The notes beneath the pieces were generated by a model, which worked only from the letters and a program-made list of their open reading frames with translations, was not told where the DNA came from and searched no databases. The position numbers were made by a program, and so were the translations under genes. Below, piece by piece: positions 12,253 through 24,606 of a DNA stretch of 64,000 nt; position 1 is the stretch's first letter; every line of letters begins with the position of its first letter. This stretch comes from Trichomonas vaginalis G3 (Eukaryota; Parabasalia; Trichomonadida; Trichomonadidae): assembly GCF_026262505.1 (NCBI RefSeq), contig NC_067207.1, positions 16,088,082 through 16,152,081 of the forward strand, read 5' to 3'.

Positions 12253-12830
12253 ATGTCATTTCGAAAAATAGAAGCGTGAGTGTTTCAAAAGGTTTAATGG
12301 CGGTGGCAGATGTGAAGTTAAATTCACCAACTCAAACAAACAGTCAAAGTGTTGTTGTCAATGTCAAAGACAGAGATGTTGAGTGGGGAAACCATACGAA
12401 GACGAAGATGGTATAACAATTGTTCCTGTAAAAGAACAACCAAACATATCCTGAAGTTAGCAGAGACTTAAGTCTGTTGCAGATATTCGAAACGACTACC
12501 AACAACTGAAAGACAACTTCAAACTCAGGAGAAGATTTGTCAAGCTTTAAGTATAATGTTAAACTTGGTCGAACACAACCCTGTAAAGTGAACTCATATG
12601 TCATTGCACCTCATGAAGTTTTGAAAGAACTATTGAAACTTTTGACAGAGGCAGACGATATAAACATCAAAGAAATAGAACCCGACATTAGTTGCTGTGG
12701 TGTTTCATATAATTCATTGACAAGATATACGTTATGAAAGGAGGTGAAACGTTGAACTTAAAATATAGTTTCCCAGACGTTATAAAAATATTTGACGACC
12801 ACAACATTTCATTAAAATTTATTTGCTAAG
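12253..12830 (+). pseudogene. Element 1 copy A: conserved virion-associated candidate, broken
   Basis: This is the counterpart of 22,073-22,654 in copy C, described there. Broken. Confidence 0.55.
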
Positions 12831-12833
12831 TAA

Positions 12834-13628
12834 ATGGCAGAAGATATAATGGTTATATACTATTACGACTAAAAACCCTGGTCATATAATTCTATAACAA
12901 CAAACTTACAAAGTCCTCAAGGACGATATTGTAAACTAACCTTAAACACAATGACGACTAAAGCCTGTTTTGCTCTTTTTGACACCAGAGACTTTATTGT
13001 TGTGAATGGTAAAAAATACTCCTTTGAAGATACTTACTCAGATATACCACCAACAGGTTTTGTTGACTTATTTAATACTTTAAGTACGGGTGTAACATGT
13101 GCTGCAACTAGAGCAGGTTTTCATTATGTTTGGATGTCCGACTGAGTTTACTATAAACGATATGAGCTATAATACAAAACTTATTTCTGGTTTTTACTAC
13201 CAACAGTTTCCTATAACAGGAAAAGGTGTCATACAAGGAATGTCTATTCCATTGACATTAAGCACACCAATCTTATATATTGTTTCAAACTTAGGTTCAA
13301 AGTGTTATTCGAATGTTGACAGAAACTATATGACCAAAAGATACTTATGCGTATAAACAATACTTTCTCTGCTGGTTTGCCTATTGTTCATTCGAATGCA
13401 GAATTTTCAACCTTAGTGAACTCAAACACTTTGGCAAGTATAACGTTGACATTAGTTGACGCAAACTTTGTTCCTGTAAAACTTTTATTCCTATGTATTT
13501 GTCAATGACGGCAGAAAGTTTCGAATTGGAAGATGCAACTGGTGAAAGTATTGTATTACAAGAACAACTTCAACAACAAATAGCTCAAGAACAACAAATG
13601 AACAATGCAACAACAAAGTCAAGAATTA
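12834..13628 (+). pseudogene. Element 1 copy A: minor capsid candidate, broken
   Basis: This is the counterpart of the gene region at about 21,255-22,068 in copy C, described there. Broken. The C-terminus is Gln-rich. Confidence 0.55.
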
Positions 13629-13655
13629 AAAAAATATTTTTTTTATTTTTATAAA

Positions 13656-14190
13656 AATGTACAGAATAGATGTTTCAGATTTTTATGACTTCCAAGCATT
13701 CAGAAATATGTGTCCATTTTAGAGACTATAACAAAGCAGTCGAATTTGAAACGTTTAGTCATTTATGTTGACTCTTGCCCCAGAATGTTATGTTATGAAA
13801 GAATGGGATGTAGTCTTTAACAAACCTAAAGCGACAATAGTTTCAGAACAAGAATGTAGACAGAAACTTAAGAAAATAAAAGTTGTACAAGTTGGCATGA
13901 AGATGTTAGATGCTTGGGATATCTTATTGTCAAAGTTAGAAGATTTTTCAGTTCGAGGTATAAAGTTCTATACACCTTCTCCAAACTTCTATTCTATCTT
14001 CACTGGATATAAATACGAACAAGTAGAATGGAAAGAAATATTATAAGAAGCTTGGTTAGACCATGTCAAAGAAATTATATGCAATGGAAACGAAAGAGTC
14101 TATGAGTATATCTTATGTTGGTTTGCAAAACATCTTACAACATCCAAGTGCTAAAAATGAAACTGCTCTCATTATAATTGGAAAACAGGC
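13656..14190 (+). pseudogene. Element 1 copy A: start of a superfamily 3 helicase-like replication gene
   Basis: This is the longest preserved piece of a gene that also begins at 20,649 (copy B) and, on the minus strand, near 21,224 (copy C). Near its right end the product reads YEYILCWFAKHL and then IIIGKQ, which resembles the block just before, and the beginning of, the Walker A loop of D5-like or virophage-like superfamily 3 helicases. The preceding part would fit their primase/D5 N-terminal region. The family call is an inference from these short motifs. The gene is broken. If correct, it places element 1 nearer Polinton-like viruses than classic polymerase-bearing Mavericks. Confidence 0.45.
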
Positions 14191-17100
14191 ACCTTTTAGC
14201 GAAAATGGCAGGCTATGGTGGAGCTGCAGACGGAACAGCTTATAACCCTCAAAGTCAAATGAATTTGAGTTCACTCAAAAATCAAATACAGATGTCAAAA
14301 AGTCAAACATAGACATACAGAAACAAATAAGTGAAAACGAAAAGAAACTAGAATATGACAGACACACAAAGAAACTCAATGAGTTAAACGTAGAGAAAAA
14401 GAAGAAAGAAGAACAACTGAAAGAACTAAGTACAGAGGAATATGCAAAAGTGTCAGAAAAAGCAGCAGAGTAGCAAAAATGGAACAAGATGTTTAAATTT
14501 GAAAAACCATACTACTCAATATAAAGTACTGAAAGATGAAGAGATAAAACAAAAAGCCTGAAGACATATATGGATAGCGATGAGTATAAAAAAGAAGTTG
14601 AAGCAAATGTAAAGGCAGAAAAACTTTTACAGTTGCAAAAACAAACCGTACAGTATGAAAACTTAGCACAAGAAAGTAAAAATAACACGCAGCCATTCAA
14701 AAGGCAATGAAAAGCGCAGAATATATAAAAGCTAATAATGACTGGTTAGATGCCCAAGCCAACGCTAAAGCAGCCCAACTTATAGGGTCAATAAGGACAA
14801 AAATACAAGCGGATGAAGACAGTTCAAATGAAGCTTTAATGAATGCTGACTTTAAGAAGCCTTCGAAGCTCTTCATAGTAAGGTGAAACTAGTGAACGAC
14901 TTCTCATCTGGAAAGAAACTGAAGTCTGAAGGTTTCGACAAGAGTTAAGAGAAGTAGCACAAAATATGACGAAAATAACAGATGCAGCAACGAGACAGGC
15001 AGTTCAAAGTGCCTATGACGCGTTAGAGCAACTGTTGTGGAAAGTCAAGAAAAAGAGTTACAACAGACCAAAACAGACCTAGTAAATGCTTTCTTAAAAC
15101 GAAAAGTCAGGTAGGACATTTTGCTGCAGATGGAACATATGTGCAGCTGGTGGAACTTATATACCACCAAACCCTCCAAGAGAAGCACCTGCACCAGGAC
15201 TACCTAAAACATTTACATCGTCACATGGACACAGACACAGGCATGCACCAAAACCAACACAACAACAACAGTCAAACCAGACACAACAACAACCAACCAA
15301 CAGTTCAAAACACACAACAACAGTTCAAAACACTGACACAACAGACAACACATCACACAGCACAGCAACAACAGTTCAAAACCCTGCACAAACAACAACC
15401 ACAAACAGAGCAAAACATAAAAGAAGTAGAGAAAAAGGAAACCAAGAATTCTAAAAATGCTTAAGGAAGATTATGGTTACCCAGATACTCTTGACTTTAG
15501 TGACAGATATAAAGAGCTATTAGAAAGTTCAAGGAAGGAAATACTGACCCGAACCTATTTAGCTTTATGGTTCAGCAAATGGATATAATTCAAACCTGGA
15601 AAATACAAGCTCGCTAAGGGATATGATTTAATAGCATATCATCCAAATGACATGATGGATTTACTCCGAGATTTTGTGTCAGAGCTAAATGATAATTCAA
15701 CTCTCTTCATGAAACGCGTAAAAAATAGAGACGGAACGAAAGAAGAAGGTTTATGAGATCCGGATGACTTAGATAGGGAACTTGTTAAAAACGGTCTCGG
15801 AATATATGAAATGCCAGCAGATGAGGTACAAGAAACTCACAGGAAGAAGTTCAGATACAACCAGACATGGAAGAAATAGTTCAGCAACAACAGCTAAAGA
15901 GCCTGAAGGAAACGAACAAGTCCTCCTTTGAGAACTAACTTCACAGAACTAGATGAAGATTTGGAACAGCCGAAAAATCTTGACCCTCAACAAGAGTATG
16001 GGAGAATATGGAATCTTTCCAAGAGTCTAAGAAAAATTCGGCTGACATGTAGAAGAATATCGAAAAATGTTTCCGACATACAAAAGACTCCAACACCAGA
16101 TGAAAATATCAGCATAGAATGGAAGTACTGAAAGAAAATGTACGCAAATACAAAATCCTTTTTACTTACGACCATATAACGTTCAATCTTTGGCTGAACT
16201 CGGTGAAATAAAAAGGTTAAATTTCAACAAAACATATAGAAATGAAACATTGTTTAAAGTTCATTCAGAACCTAACCAATATGGAAACAAACCTACTTTT
16301 GTTTCTGCAGACTATGGAACTACAATGAGATGGGGTCATAAAGCTAATCCGGATAGGTGGTTCATAAACTTCAAACCCAAATTCCAAGAAGTTGTAGACG
16401 CAATGGAAGTGAATGGTGAACCAGATATAGCTGGTATTTTCAGCGCGGCTTTAATGCCATTGAAAGATATGAACAATGCAGATATTTGGACCAGTATGAA
16501 ATGAACATGGCTGATGGAAATATAACACCTGACGTTCTAGAACATTTATCTCAAAGAACTACACAGAACCATAGAGATGGTATATTTGGTGAAGAGTTTA
16601 GAAAAGAGTTAGGGAGAGAGAAGGAAGAGAACCTATTGTACATGACTTGCAAACGAAAGTTTCAAAATGTCATAAAAACTTACTTTGCAGACAATGAAAT
16701 GAGAAGGGATGAATATTTAGAAAAACTCAAATGGACAGTACCAAATGAAATGTTAGTATTGAAAAACATGTTCCTGACAAAATAAAACCAACTACAAGAA
16801 TAAATGACGCAAGACTGAAACTTGGGTAAAAGCTTTCCCATTCACAAAAGAATATTGGTTACATGGAAAGAAAACCAGAATGGCTACAAAAACATATATT
16901 TGGAAACGAGCTTATTCCATATGGACAAGCTTTTTGAAGAGCTTGAACCGGAAACTCAGGAAAGAGTTGCAAACAATAAGCGAAGACTCAAATACAAACT
17001 ATGACAAATCTTTCTAGGATATAGGTTACCTGAGATGGGCGACCAGAGCCCAAAGGCAAAAAGGACATGGAAATTTACAACATACTAGGTGAACATGAGG

Positions 17101-17288
17101 CAAAGATGCAACAACTTGAAGCAGAGGGCAAGTTACCAAAAGCGACACCAAAGAAGAAGAGAAGAGTAGAACAAAGTGAAAGTAGTGAAGAAGTAACTTC
17201 ATCTAGTGAAAGTAGTGGCAATGAAGGAAAAAGAAGAGTTAAAAATCAGCAGGAAGAAAGTAAAGCTTGTCGGTGGGTTCTATTATGA
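14190..17288 (+). pseudogene. Element 1 copy B: long structural gene, broken
   Basis: This is a second plus-strand copy of the gene at 24,607-27,935, entered part-way through its N-terminal region at the join with copy A. Heavily broken. Confidence 0.6.
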
Positions 17289-17314
17289 CAATAAATCCAA
17301 CTATTCTATATTTT

Positions 17315-18921
17315 TACCCATATGAAATGTACGCCGCTCAGAATATAACGCCAACAGTTTTGGATGCCATGAACGGAAATGTTTCCGAATGGTATAACGA
17401 ATGCGACAATGCCATTAGAAGGTCAGAAATAGTTCCTGGAACTTTAGAATATACAACTGCTGTTTCTTATGGAAACGTAGGTGAGTTTGGAGAAGGTTCT
17501 TCAACAACAAGTAGATATTGCTTGCGACAGGTTTCATATTATTTCTATTGACAACTCATTCTTATACGTGGAACAAGACATTGAAATAAAACCTTCTGCC
17601 AAGTTGTCTGACAAGAAAGGTTGCAATGGAATTTTCTATGTCGGATACCAATATGCTCCAGAAGTTTTCATGGGATATAAGATATATTCTAACTCTGACT
17701 TAGTTCAAACAGTAACATGGGCAAACTATGAATGGTTCGCTTTGAGAAACTCAGTACAACCACAAGCTAGAGAACAAAAAAGACCAGTATGCAACTATTG
17801 AGAAAATAAGAAGACTTGACCCTAACGTTTCAGGAGTTTATGTAACCTTTCTGGACAAACTGCAGCAGCAGTAACAAAGTAAAACTGAAACTTAGAGTTC
17901 CTTTGTCATCTTTCCTCATCTTCAGGTTTTTAAGATACTTCCAAACTGGGCAGGAAAAATTTCTATTGAACTTACTCCAAGCAAAAATAAAATTATCATT
18001 GCACCAACACAAGACCCATTCACTATTACAGACGTAAAGGGAACAAATCAAACGTCATTCGCGATTTTGCAAAGACAAAGTTGACTTAGACTTTGGTTTC
18101 TCAAACTTCAACAATGAAGTAAACTATTATTTCAATGCTGCTGGAACTGCTTGGGACCCAGTTAAGTTCACATGCGAAAATTTGAATGCAAGAGAATAGA
18201 AAGCAGACTTGCAGTCTATATGTTGGACCCAGATATTTCAAATGCTTTAGCTGCCAAATATATTGCAGTTCCACTTATGTTCCCTATACACCAAATATCT
18301 GTCAAAGACTTTGCAGGTGAAGTTGGAAACCAAAATGGACCCAGGTGCAAGAACAGATATTGCTTTAACAACTGCAATGAAACATGCAGATACTATGTTT
18401 GTATGTTCAGACGAACTATAAATGACTATTCTTGTTTCTACAACCCGGTATTAAAATTCATATAAACATAGATGGCAATATTATCCAAGAGAAGAATATT
18501 CTACAGTTGAGGATATGAGGTCATACAACTTGACATTAGATGCTATGAACTTTAACAACAACTTCACAACAACATTAACCCTGAAATGCAAAGTTCTATT
18601 ATGCCATATGTGAAAGTATGGACTCATACAGGAGGTCAAAAAACTCAATATACAAATGGAGACCGTTCAAACTTTTGGCTTGGCATTCCATTTGCTGACT
18701 CAGAAGACTTTATGGGTGGTATTTCAACTGTTGGTACAGTTCAAATACAATATACTGGTGACAGAGACGGTCCAGATGAATTGAAGCAAAGAATTTACAA
18801 AACCAATAGCACTTTTCACGGAGATGCTCTTTTGAAGATTCGTTCGATGAAACCTGCTGGGGCTCCTCAGATTGGCATAACGACAGCTTCCATCGAGCAG
18901 ATTTTGGCAGCAGGTCAGTAA
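17315..18921 (+). pseudogene. Element 1 copy B: major capsid protein gene, broken
   Basis: This is a further copy of the capsid gene open at 22,967-24,574. Broken in several places. Confidence 0.65.
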
Positions 18922-19236
18922 GTTGTTCTTGAACTGACTTCTCTCGTCAAATATTGACAGTACGCCAGTTTTGACATAATATTGTATTATAAACTTTCTT
19001 TAGAATATCGTAAGTTTTGAAGTTATATTTTGTCTGCTTCAAGAACTTTCACCATTTCAGTTATACCAACTTTTCTGCTTATGAAAATATTTTGGTTCAG
19101 CAAAATTGCTATTCTATAACATTTTCCATTGTTTTGTAAAGAATATTCTGTCAATGTATTTGTATTGTTTGTGTGTTAAACTTTGTTCTGCTTCAATTCG
19201 AAAAATATCCGAATACGTCCATCTTTTTATTCTAAG
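18922..19236 (-). pseudogene. Element 1 copy B: small convergent gene, broken
   Basis: This is the counterpart of about 22,673-23,000 in copy C. Broken. Confidence 0.45.
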
Positions 19237-19242
19237 TAAAAT

Positions 19243-19822
19243 GTCATTTCCGAAAAATAGAAGCGTAAGTGTTTCAAAAGGTTTAATGGCGGTGGCAGAT
19301 GTGAAGTTAAATTCACCAACTCAAACAAACAGTCAAAGTGTTGTTGTCAATGTCAAAGACAGAGATGTTGAAGTGGGGAAACCATACGAAGACGAAGATG
19401 GTATAACAATTGTTCCTGTAAAAGAAAACAACCACATATCCTGAAGTTAGCAGAGACTTAAGTTCTGTGCAGATATTCGAAAGACTACCAACAACTGAAA
19501 GACAAACTTCAAACTCAGGAGAAGATTTGTCAAGCTTTAAGTATAATGTTAAACTTGGTCGAACACAACCCTGTAAAAGTGAACTCATATGTCATTGCAC
19601 CTCATGAAATTTGAAAGAACTATTGAAACTTTTGACAGAGGCAGACGATATAAACATCAAAGAAATAGAACCCGACATTGTTGCTGTGGTGTTTCATATA
19701 ATGTCATTGACAAGATATACGTTATGAAAGGAGGTGAAACGTTGAACTTAAAATATAGTTTCCCAGACGTTATAAAAATATTTGACGACCACAACATTTC
19801 ATTAAAATTATTTTTGCAAGTA
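19243..19822 (+). pseudogene. Element 1 copy B: conserved virion-associated candidate, broken
   Basis: This is the counterpart of 22,073-22,654 in copy C. Broken. Confidence 0.55.
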
Positions 19823-19823
19823 A

Positions 19824-20617
19824 ATGGCAGAAGACATAATGGTTTATACTATTACGACTAAAAACCCTGAGTCATATAATTCTATAACAACAAACTTACA
19901 AAGTCCTCAAGGACGATATTGTAAACTAACCTTAAACACAATGACGACTAAAGCCTGTTTTGCTCTTTTGACACCAAAAGACTTTATTGTTGTGAATGGT
20001 AAAAAATACTCCTTTGAAGATACTTACTCAGATATACCACCAACAGGTTTTGTTGACTTATTTAATACTTTAAGTAGGTGTAACATGTGCTGCAACTAGA
20101 GCAGGTTTCATTATGTTTGGATGTCCGACTGAGTTTACTATAAACGATATGAGCTATAATACAAAACTTATTTCTGGTTTTATACCAACAGTTTCCTATA
20201 ACAGGAAAAGGTGTCATACAAGGAATGTCTATTCCATTGACATTAAGCACACCAATCTTATATATTTTTTCAAACTTAGGTTCAAAGTGTTATTCGAATG
20301 TCGACAGAAACTATTATGACCAAAAGATACTTATGCGTATAAACAATACTTTCTCTGCTGGTTTGCCTATTGTTCATTCGAATGCAGAATTTTCAACCTT
20401 AGTGAACTCAAACACTTTGGCAAGTATAACGTTGACATTAGTTGACGCAAACTTTGTTCCTGTAAAACTTTTATGTCCTATGTATTTGTCAATGACGGCA
20501 GAAAGTTTCGAATTGGAAGATGCAACTGGTGAAAGTATTGTATTACAAGAACAACTTCAACAACAAATAGCTCAAGAACAACAAATGCAACAAATGGAAC
20601 AACAAAGTCAAGAATAA
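19824..20617 (+). pseudogene. Element 1 copy B: minor capsid candidate, broken
   Basis: This is the counterpart of about 21,255-22,068 in copy C. The end is well preserved here, with a Gln-rich tail. Broken upstream. Confidence 0.55.
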
Positions 20618-20648
20618 AAAAATAATATTTTTTTATTTTTATTTAAAA

Positions 20649-20850
20649 ATGTACAGAATAGATGTTTCAGATTTTTATGACTTCCAAGCATTCAGAAATA
20701 TGTGTCCATTTAGAGACTATAACAAAGCAGTCGAGAATTTGAAACGTTTAGTCATTTATGTTGACTCTGCCCCAGAATGTTTATGTCATGAAAGAATGGG
20801 ATTGTTGTTATTACAAACCAAGAGCAACAATAGTGTCTTAGAAATTTACT
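20649..20850 (+). pseudogene. Element 1 copy B: start of the helicase-like gene
   Basis: This is the beginning of the gene discussed at 13,656-14,190. The homology to the inverted copy ends here, close to the centre of the inverted arrangement. Confidence 0.45.
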
Positions 20851-21050
20851 CTTTTCTTTTCAGCAGGCGAATTATCATATTACGACCCGATATAGCTATA
20901 GACATATAGTCACGTTGTAACAAGAATCTCCACTCCCTACTTCCCTTACGGTCTATGAGGAACAATTATTGGGTTGTTGCTGAACCCCACTAATTCGCTT
21001 ACGTCGCAAGTCTAACAACCTCGTTTCTGTTTGTTGTAAGTTCAGAACTA
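20850..21050. other. Centre between inverted copies B and C
   Basis: About 200 bp separates the plus-strand and minus-strand copies. No gene is recognised. It may be a fragment of element 1 or a join made during assembly. Confidence 0.4.
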
Positions 21051-21224
21051 TTGTTGCTCTTGTTTGTTAAAGACAACATCCATTCTTTCATGACATAACA
21101 TTCTGGCAGAGTCAACATAAATGACTAAACGTTTCAATTCTCGACTGCTTTGTTATAGTCTCTAAATGGACACATATTCTGAATGCTTGGAAGTCATAAA
21201 AATCTGAAACATCTATTCTGTACA
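21050..21224 (-). pseudogene. Element 1 copy C: start of the helicase-like gene
   Basis: This is the minus-strand beginning of the gene discussed at 13,656-14,190. Only the first part is present. Confidence 0.45.
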
Positions 21225-21254
21225 TTTTTATAAAAATAAAAAAAAATATTTTTT

Positions 21255-22068
21255 TTATTCTTGACTTGTTGTTTCATTTGTTGCATTTGTTGTTCTTGAG
21301 CTATTTGTTGTTGAAGTTGTTCTTGTAATACAATACTTTCACCAGTTGCATCTTCCAATTCGAAACTTTCTGCCGTCATTGACAAATACATAGGACATAA
21401 AAGTTTTACAGGAACAAAGTTTGCGTCAACTAATGTCAACGTTATACTTGCCAAAGTGTTTGAGTTCACTAAGGTTGAAAATTCTGCATTCGAATGAACA
21501 ATAGGCAAACCAGCAGAGAAGTATGTTTATACGCATAAGTATCTTTTGTCATAATAGTTTCTGTCGACATTCGAATAACATTTGAACCTAAGTTTGAAAC
21601 AATATATAAATTGGTGTGCTTAATGTCAATGGAATAGACATTCCTTGTATGACACCTTTTCCTGTTATAGGAAACTGTGGTAGTAAAAACCAGAAATAAG
21701 TTTTGTATTATAGCTCATATCGTTTATAGTAAACTCAGTCGGACATCCAAACATAATGAAACCTGCTCTAGTTGCAGCACATGTTACACCGTACTTAAAG
21801 TATTAAATAAGTCAACAAAACCTGTTGGTGGTATATCTGAGTAAGTATCTTCAAAGGAGTATTTTTACCATTCACAACAATAAAGTCTTCTGGTNNNNNN
21901 NNNNNNNNNNNNNNNNNNNGTCAAAAGAGCAAAACAGGCTTTAGTCGTCATTGTGTTTAAGGTTAGTTTACAATATCGTCCTTGAGGACTTTGTAAGTTT
22001 GTTGTTATAGAATTATATGACCCAGGGTTTTTAGTCGTAATAGTATAAAACATTATGTCTTCTGCCAT
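21255..22068 (-). pseudogene. Element 1 copy C: minor capsid (penton-like) candidate, broken
   Basis: The gene starts at 22,068 and ends near 21,255 in a Gln-rich tail. The C-terminal part resembles the end of the Maverick 2 gene at 41,684-42,460: both read roughly (I/L)xLVDxxxxPVxLxxPxxMxxxxxxF. Both genes also sit next to the same conserved neighbour family, and both elements encode a capsid protein nearby. I infer a minor capsid or penton-type protein. The assembly gap at 21,895-21,919 lies inside it. Broken. Confidence 0.5.
21895..21919. other. Assembly gap of 25 N
   Basis: A run of 25 undetermined bases lies within copy C of element 1. It shows that the repeated virus-like region was hard to assemble and that the three-copy layout needs confirmation. 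Confidence 0.99.
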
Positions 22069-22072
22069 TTAC

Positions 22073-22654
22073 TTAGCAAATAAATTTTAATGAAATGTTG
22101 TGGTCGTCAAATATTTTTATGACGTCTGGGAAACTATACTTTAAGTTCAACGTTTCACCTCCTTTCATAACGTATATCTTGTCAATGACATTATATGAAA
22201 CACCACAGCAACCAATGTCGGGTTCTATTTCTTTGATGTTTATATCGTCTGCCTCTGTCAAAAGTTTCAATAGTTCTTTCAAAACTTCATGAGGTGCAAT
22301 GACATATGAGTTCACTTTTACAGGGTTGTGTTCGACCAAGTTTAACATTATACTTAAAGCTTGACAAATCTTCTCCTGAGTTTGAAGTTTGTCTTTCAGT
22401 TGTTGGTAGTCATTTCGAATATCTGCAACAGAACTTAAGTCTCTGCTAACTTCAGGATATGTTGGTTGTTCTTTTACAGGAACAATTGTTATACCATCTT
22501 CGTCCTCGTATGGTTTCCCCACTTCAACATCTCTGTCTTTGACATTGACAATAACACTTTGACTGTTTGTTTGAGTTGGTGAATTTAACTTCACATCTGC
22601 CACCGCCATTAAACCTTTTGAAACACTTACGCTTCTATTTTTCGGAAATGACAT
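22073..22654 (-). CDS. Element 1 copy C: conserved virion-associated candidate (about 193 residues)
   Basis: The start is taken at the ATG of MSFPKNRS (22,654). An upstream in-frame extension has no support, because the divergent neighbour starts only 18 bp away. The protein has a Ser/Thr/Asn-rich N-terminus, a helical middle and a conserved end, EPDIGCCGV. The Maverick 2 gene at 40,818-41,455 has DPEIECCGQ at the equivalent place, followed in both by a similar beta-rich end. It is therefore part of the gene core shared by the two elements, probably structural. Function unknown. Confidence 0.55.
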   Translation of the reverse strand: MSFPKNRSVSVSKGLMAVADVKLNSPTQTNSQSVIVNVKDRDVEVGKPYEDEDGITIVPVKEQPTYPEVSRDLSSVADIRNDYQQLKDKLQTQEKICQALSIMLNLVEHNPVKVNSYVIAPHEVLKELLKLLTEADDINIKEIEPDIGCCGVSYNVIDKIYVMKGGETLNLKYSFPDVIKIFDDHNISLKFIC

Positions 22655-22672
22655 TTTACTTAGAATAAAAAG
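22655..22672. promoter_or_regulatory. 18-bp divergent promoter candidate with AGAATAAAA
   Basis: Only 18 bp (TTTACTTAGAATAAAAAG) separate two divergent start codons in element 1 copy C. The AGAATAAAA-type motif recurs before genes of Maverick 2 at 40,793-40,817, 42,461-42,477 and about 46,011. This suggests an element-specific core promoter unlike the host initiator (inference). Confidence 0.45.
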
Positions 22673-23000
22673 ATGGACGTATTCGGATATCTCTACAAGT
22701 TTATACTCACAAATACAAATACATTGACAGAATAGTTCTTTACACAAACAATGGAAAATGTTATAGAATAGCAGTCTTTGCTGAACCTAAATATTTTCAT
22801 AAAGCAAAGAAAGTTGGTATAACTGAAATGGTGAAAGTTCTTGAAGCAGACAAAAATATAACTTCAAAACTTACAGATATTTCTAAAGGTAAGTTTATCT
22901 TACAATATTATGTCAAAACTGGCGTACTGTCAATATTTGACGGAGAGAAGTCAGTTCAAGAACAACTTACTGACCTGCTGCCAAAATCTGCTCGATGGAA
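22673..23000 (+). pseudogene. Element 1 copy C: small convergent gene
   Basis: A small gene starts with ATG at 22,673 and reads toward the end of the capsid gene, which it slightly overlaps. The preserved part is a compact alpha/beta-looking protein with many Lys and aromatic residues. No family is recognised. It is broken once or so in this copy. Confidence 0.45.
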
Positions 23001-24574
23001 GCTGTCGTTATGCCAATCTGAGGAGCCCCAGCAGGTTTCATCGAACGAATCTTCAAAAGAGCATCTTCCGTGAAAAGTGCTATTGGTTTTGTAAACTTCT
23101 TTGCTCTCAGTTCATCTGGACCGTCTCTGTCACCAGTATATTGTATTTGTACAGTACCAACAGTTGAAATACCACCCATAAAGTCTTCTGAGTCAGCAAA
23201 TGGAATGCCAAGCCAAAAGTTTGAACGGTCTCCATTTGTATATTGAGTTTTTTGACCTCCTGTATGAGTCCATACTTTCACATATGGCATAATAGAACTT
23301 TGCATTTCAGGGTTAATGGTTGTTGTGAAGTTGTTGTTAAAGTTCATAGCATCTAATGTCAAGTTGTATGACCTCATATCCTCAACTGTAGAATATTCTT
23401 CTCTTGGATAATATTTGCCATCTATGTTTATATGATATTTAATACCGGGGTTGTAGAAACAAGAATAGTCATTTATAGTTCGTCTGAACAGTACAAACAT
23501 AGTATCTGCATGTTTCATTGCAGTTGTTAAAGCAATATCTGTTCTTGCACCTGGGTCAGCACTTTGGTTTCCAACTTCACCTGCAAAGTCTTTGACAGAT
23601 ATTTGGTGTATAGGGAACATAAGTGGAACTGCAATATATTTGGCAGCTAAAGCATTTGAAATATCTGGGTCCAACATATAGACTGCAAGTCTGCTTTCTA
23701 TTCTCTTGCATTCAAACTTTTCGCATGTAAACTTAACTGGGTCCCAAGCAGTTCCAGCAGCATTGAAATAATAGTTTACTTCATTGTTGAAGTTTGAGAA
23801 ACCAAAGTCTAAGTCAACTTTGTCTTTGCAAAATTCGGCGAATGATGTTTGATTTGTTCCCTTTACGTCTGTAATAGTGAATGGGTCTTGTGTTGGTGCA
23901 ATGACTAAGTTATTTTTGCTTGGAGTAAGTTCGATAGAAATTTTTCCTGCCCAGTTTGGCAAGTATCTTAAAAACCTGAAGATGAGGAAAGATGACAAAG
24001 GAACTCTAAGTTTCAGTTTTACTTTGGTTACTGCTGCTGCAGTTTGTCCAGAAAGGTTAACATAAACTCCTGGAACGTTAGGGTCAAGTCTTCTTATTTT
24101 CTCAATATTTGCATACTGGTCTGTTTGTTCTCTAGCTTGTGGTTGTACTGAGTTTCTCAAAGCGAACCATTCATAGTTTGCCCATGTTACTGTTTGAACT
24201 AAGTCAGAGTTAGAATATATCTTATATCCCATGAAAACTTCTGGAGCATATTGGTATCCGACATAGAAAATTCCATTGCAGCCTTTCTTGTCAGACAACT
24301 TGGCAGAAGGTTTTATTTCAATGTCTTGTTCCACGTATAAGAATGAGTTGTCAATAGAAATAATATGAAACCTGTCGCAAGCAATATCTACTGTTGTTGA
24401 AGAACCTTCTCCAAACTCACCTACGTTTCCATAAGAAACAGCAGTTGTATATTCGTAAGTTCCAGGAACTATTTCTGACCTTCTAATGGCATTGTCGCAT
24501 TCGTTATACCATTCGGAAACATTTCCGTTCATGGCATCCAAAACTGTTGGCGTTATATTCTGAGCGGCGTACAT
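22967..24574 (-). CDS. Element 1 copy C: major capsid protein, open
   Basis: The frame is 535 codons and open throughout. The size and layout fit double jelly-roll major capsid proteins of the Polinton and Polinton-like virus group. It aligns by eye with the Maverick 2 capsid protein (56,258-57,784): RYLPNWAGKISIEL here against RFIPAFAGNIQLKV there, AVPLMFPIHQ against NEALCFPVKV, and FVLFRRTINDYSCFYNP against WALFRKKDNYYVNFENP, in the same order and with similar spacing. The protein would form the hexon-like trimers of the virion shell. Two broken copies lie at 10,324-11,935 and 17,315-18,921. Confidence 0.75.
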   Translation of the reverse strand: MYAAQNITPTVLDAMNGNVSEWYNECDNAIRRSEIVPGTYEYTTAVSYGNVGEFGEGSSTTVDIACDRFHIISIDNSFLYVEQDIEIKPSAKLSDKKGCNGIFYVGYQYAPEVFMGYKIYSNSDLVQTVTWANYEWFALRNSVQPQAREQTDQYANIEKIRRLDPNVPGVYVNLSGQTAAAVTKVKLKLRVPLSSFLIFRFLRYLPNWAGKISIELTPSKNNLVIAPTQDPFTITDVKGTNQTSFAEFCKDKVDLDFGFSNFNNEVNYYFNAAGTAWDPVKFTCEKFECKRIESRLAVYMLDPDISNALAAKYIAVPLMFPIHQISVKDFAGEVGNQSADPGARTDIALTTAMKHADTMFVLFRRTINDYSCFYNPGIKYHINIDGKYYPREEYSTVEDMRSYNLTLDAMNFNNNFTTTINPEMQSSIMPYVKVWTHTGGQKTQYTNGDRSNFWLGIPFADSEDFMGGISTVGTVQIQYTGDRDGPDELRAKKFTKPIALFTEDALLKIRSMKPAGAPQIGITTASIEQILAAGQ

Positions 24575-24606
24575 TTCATATGGGTAAAAATATAGAATAG
24601 TTGGAT

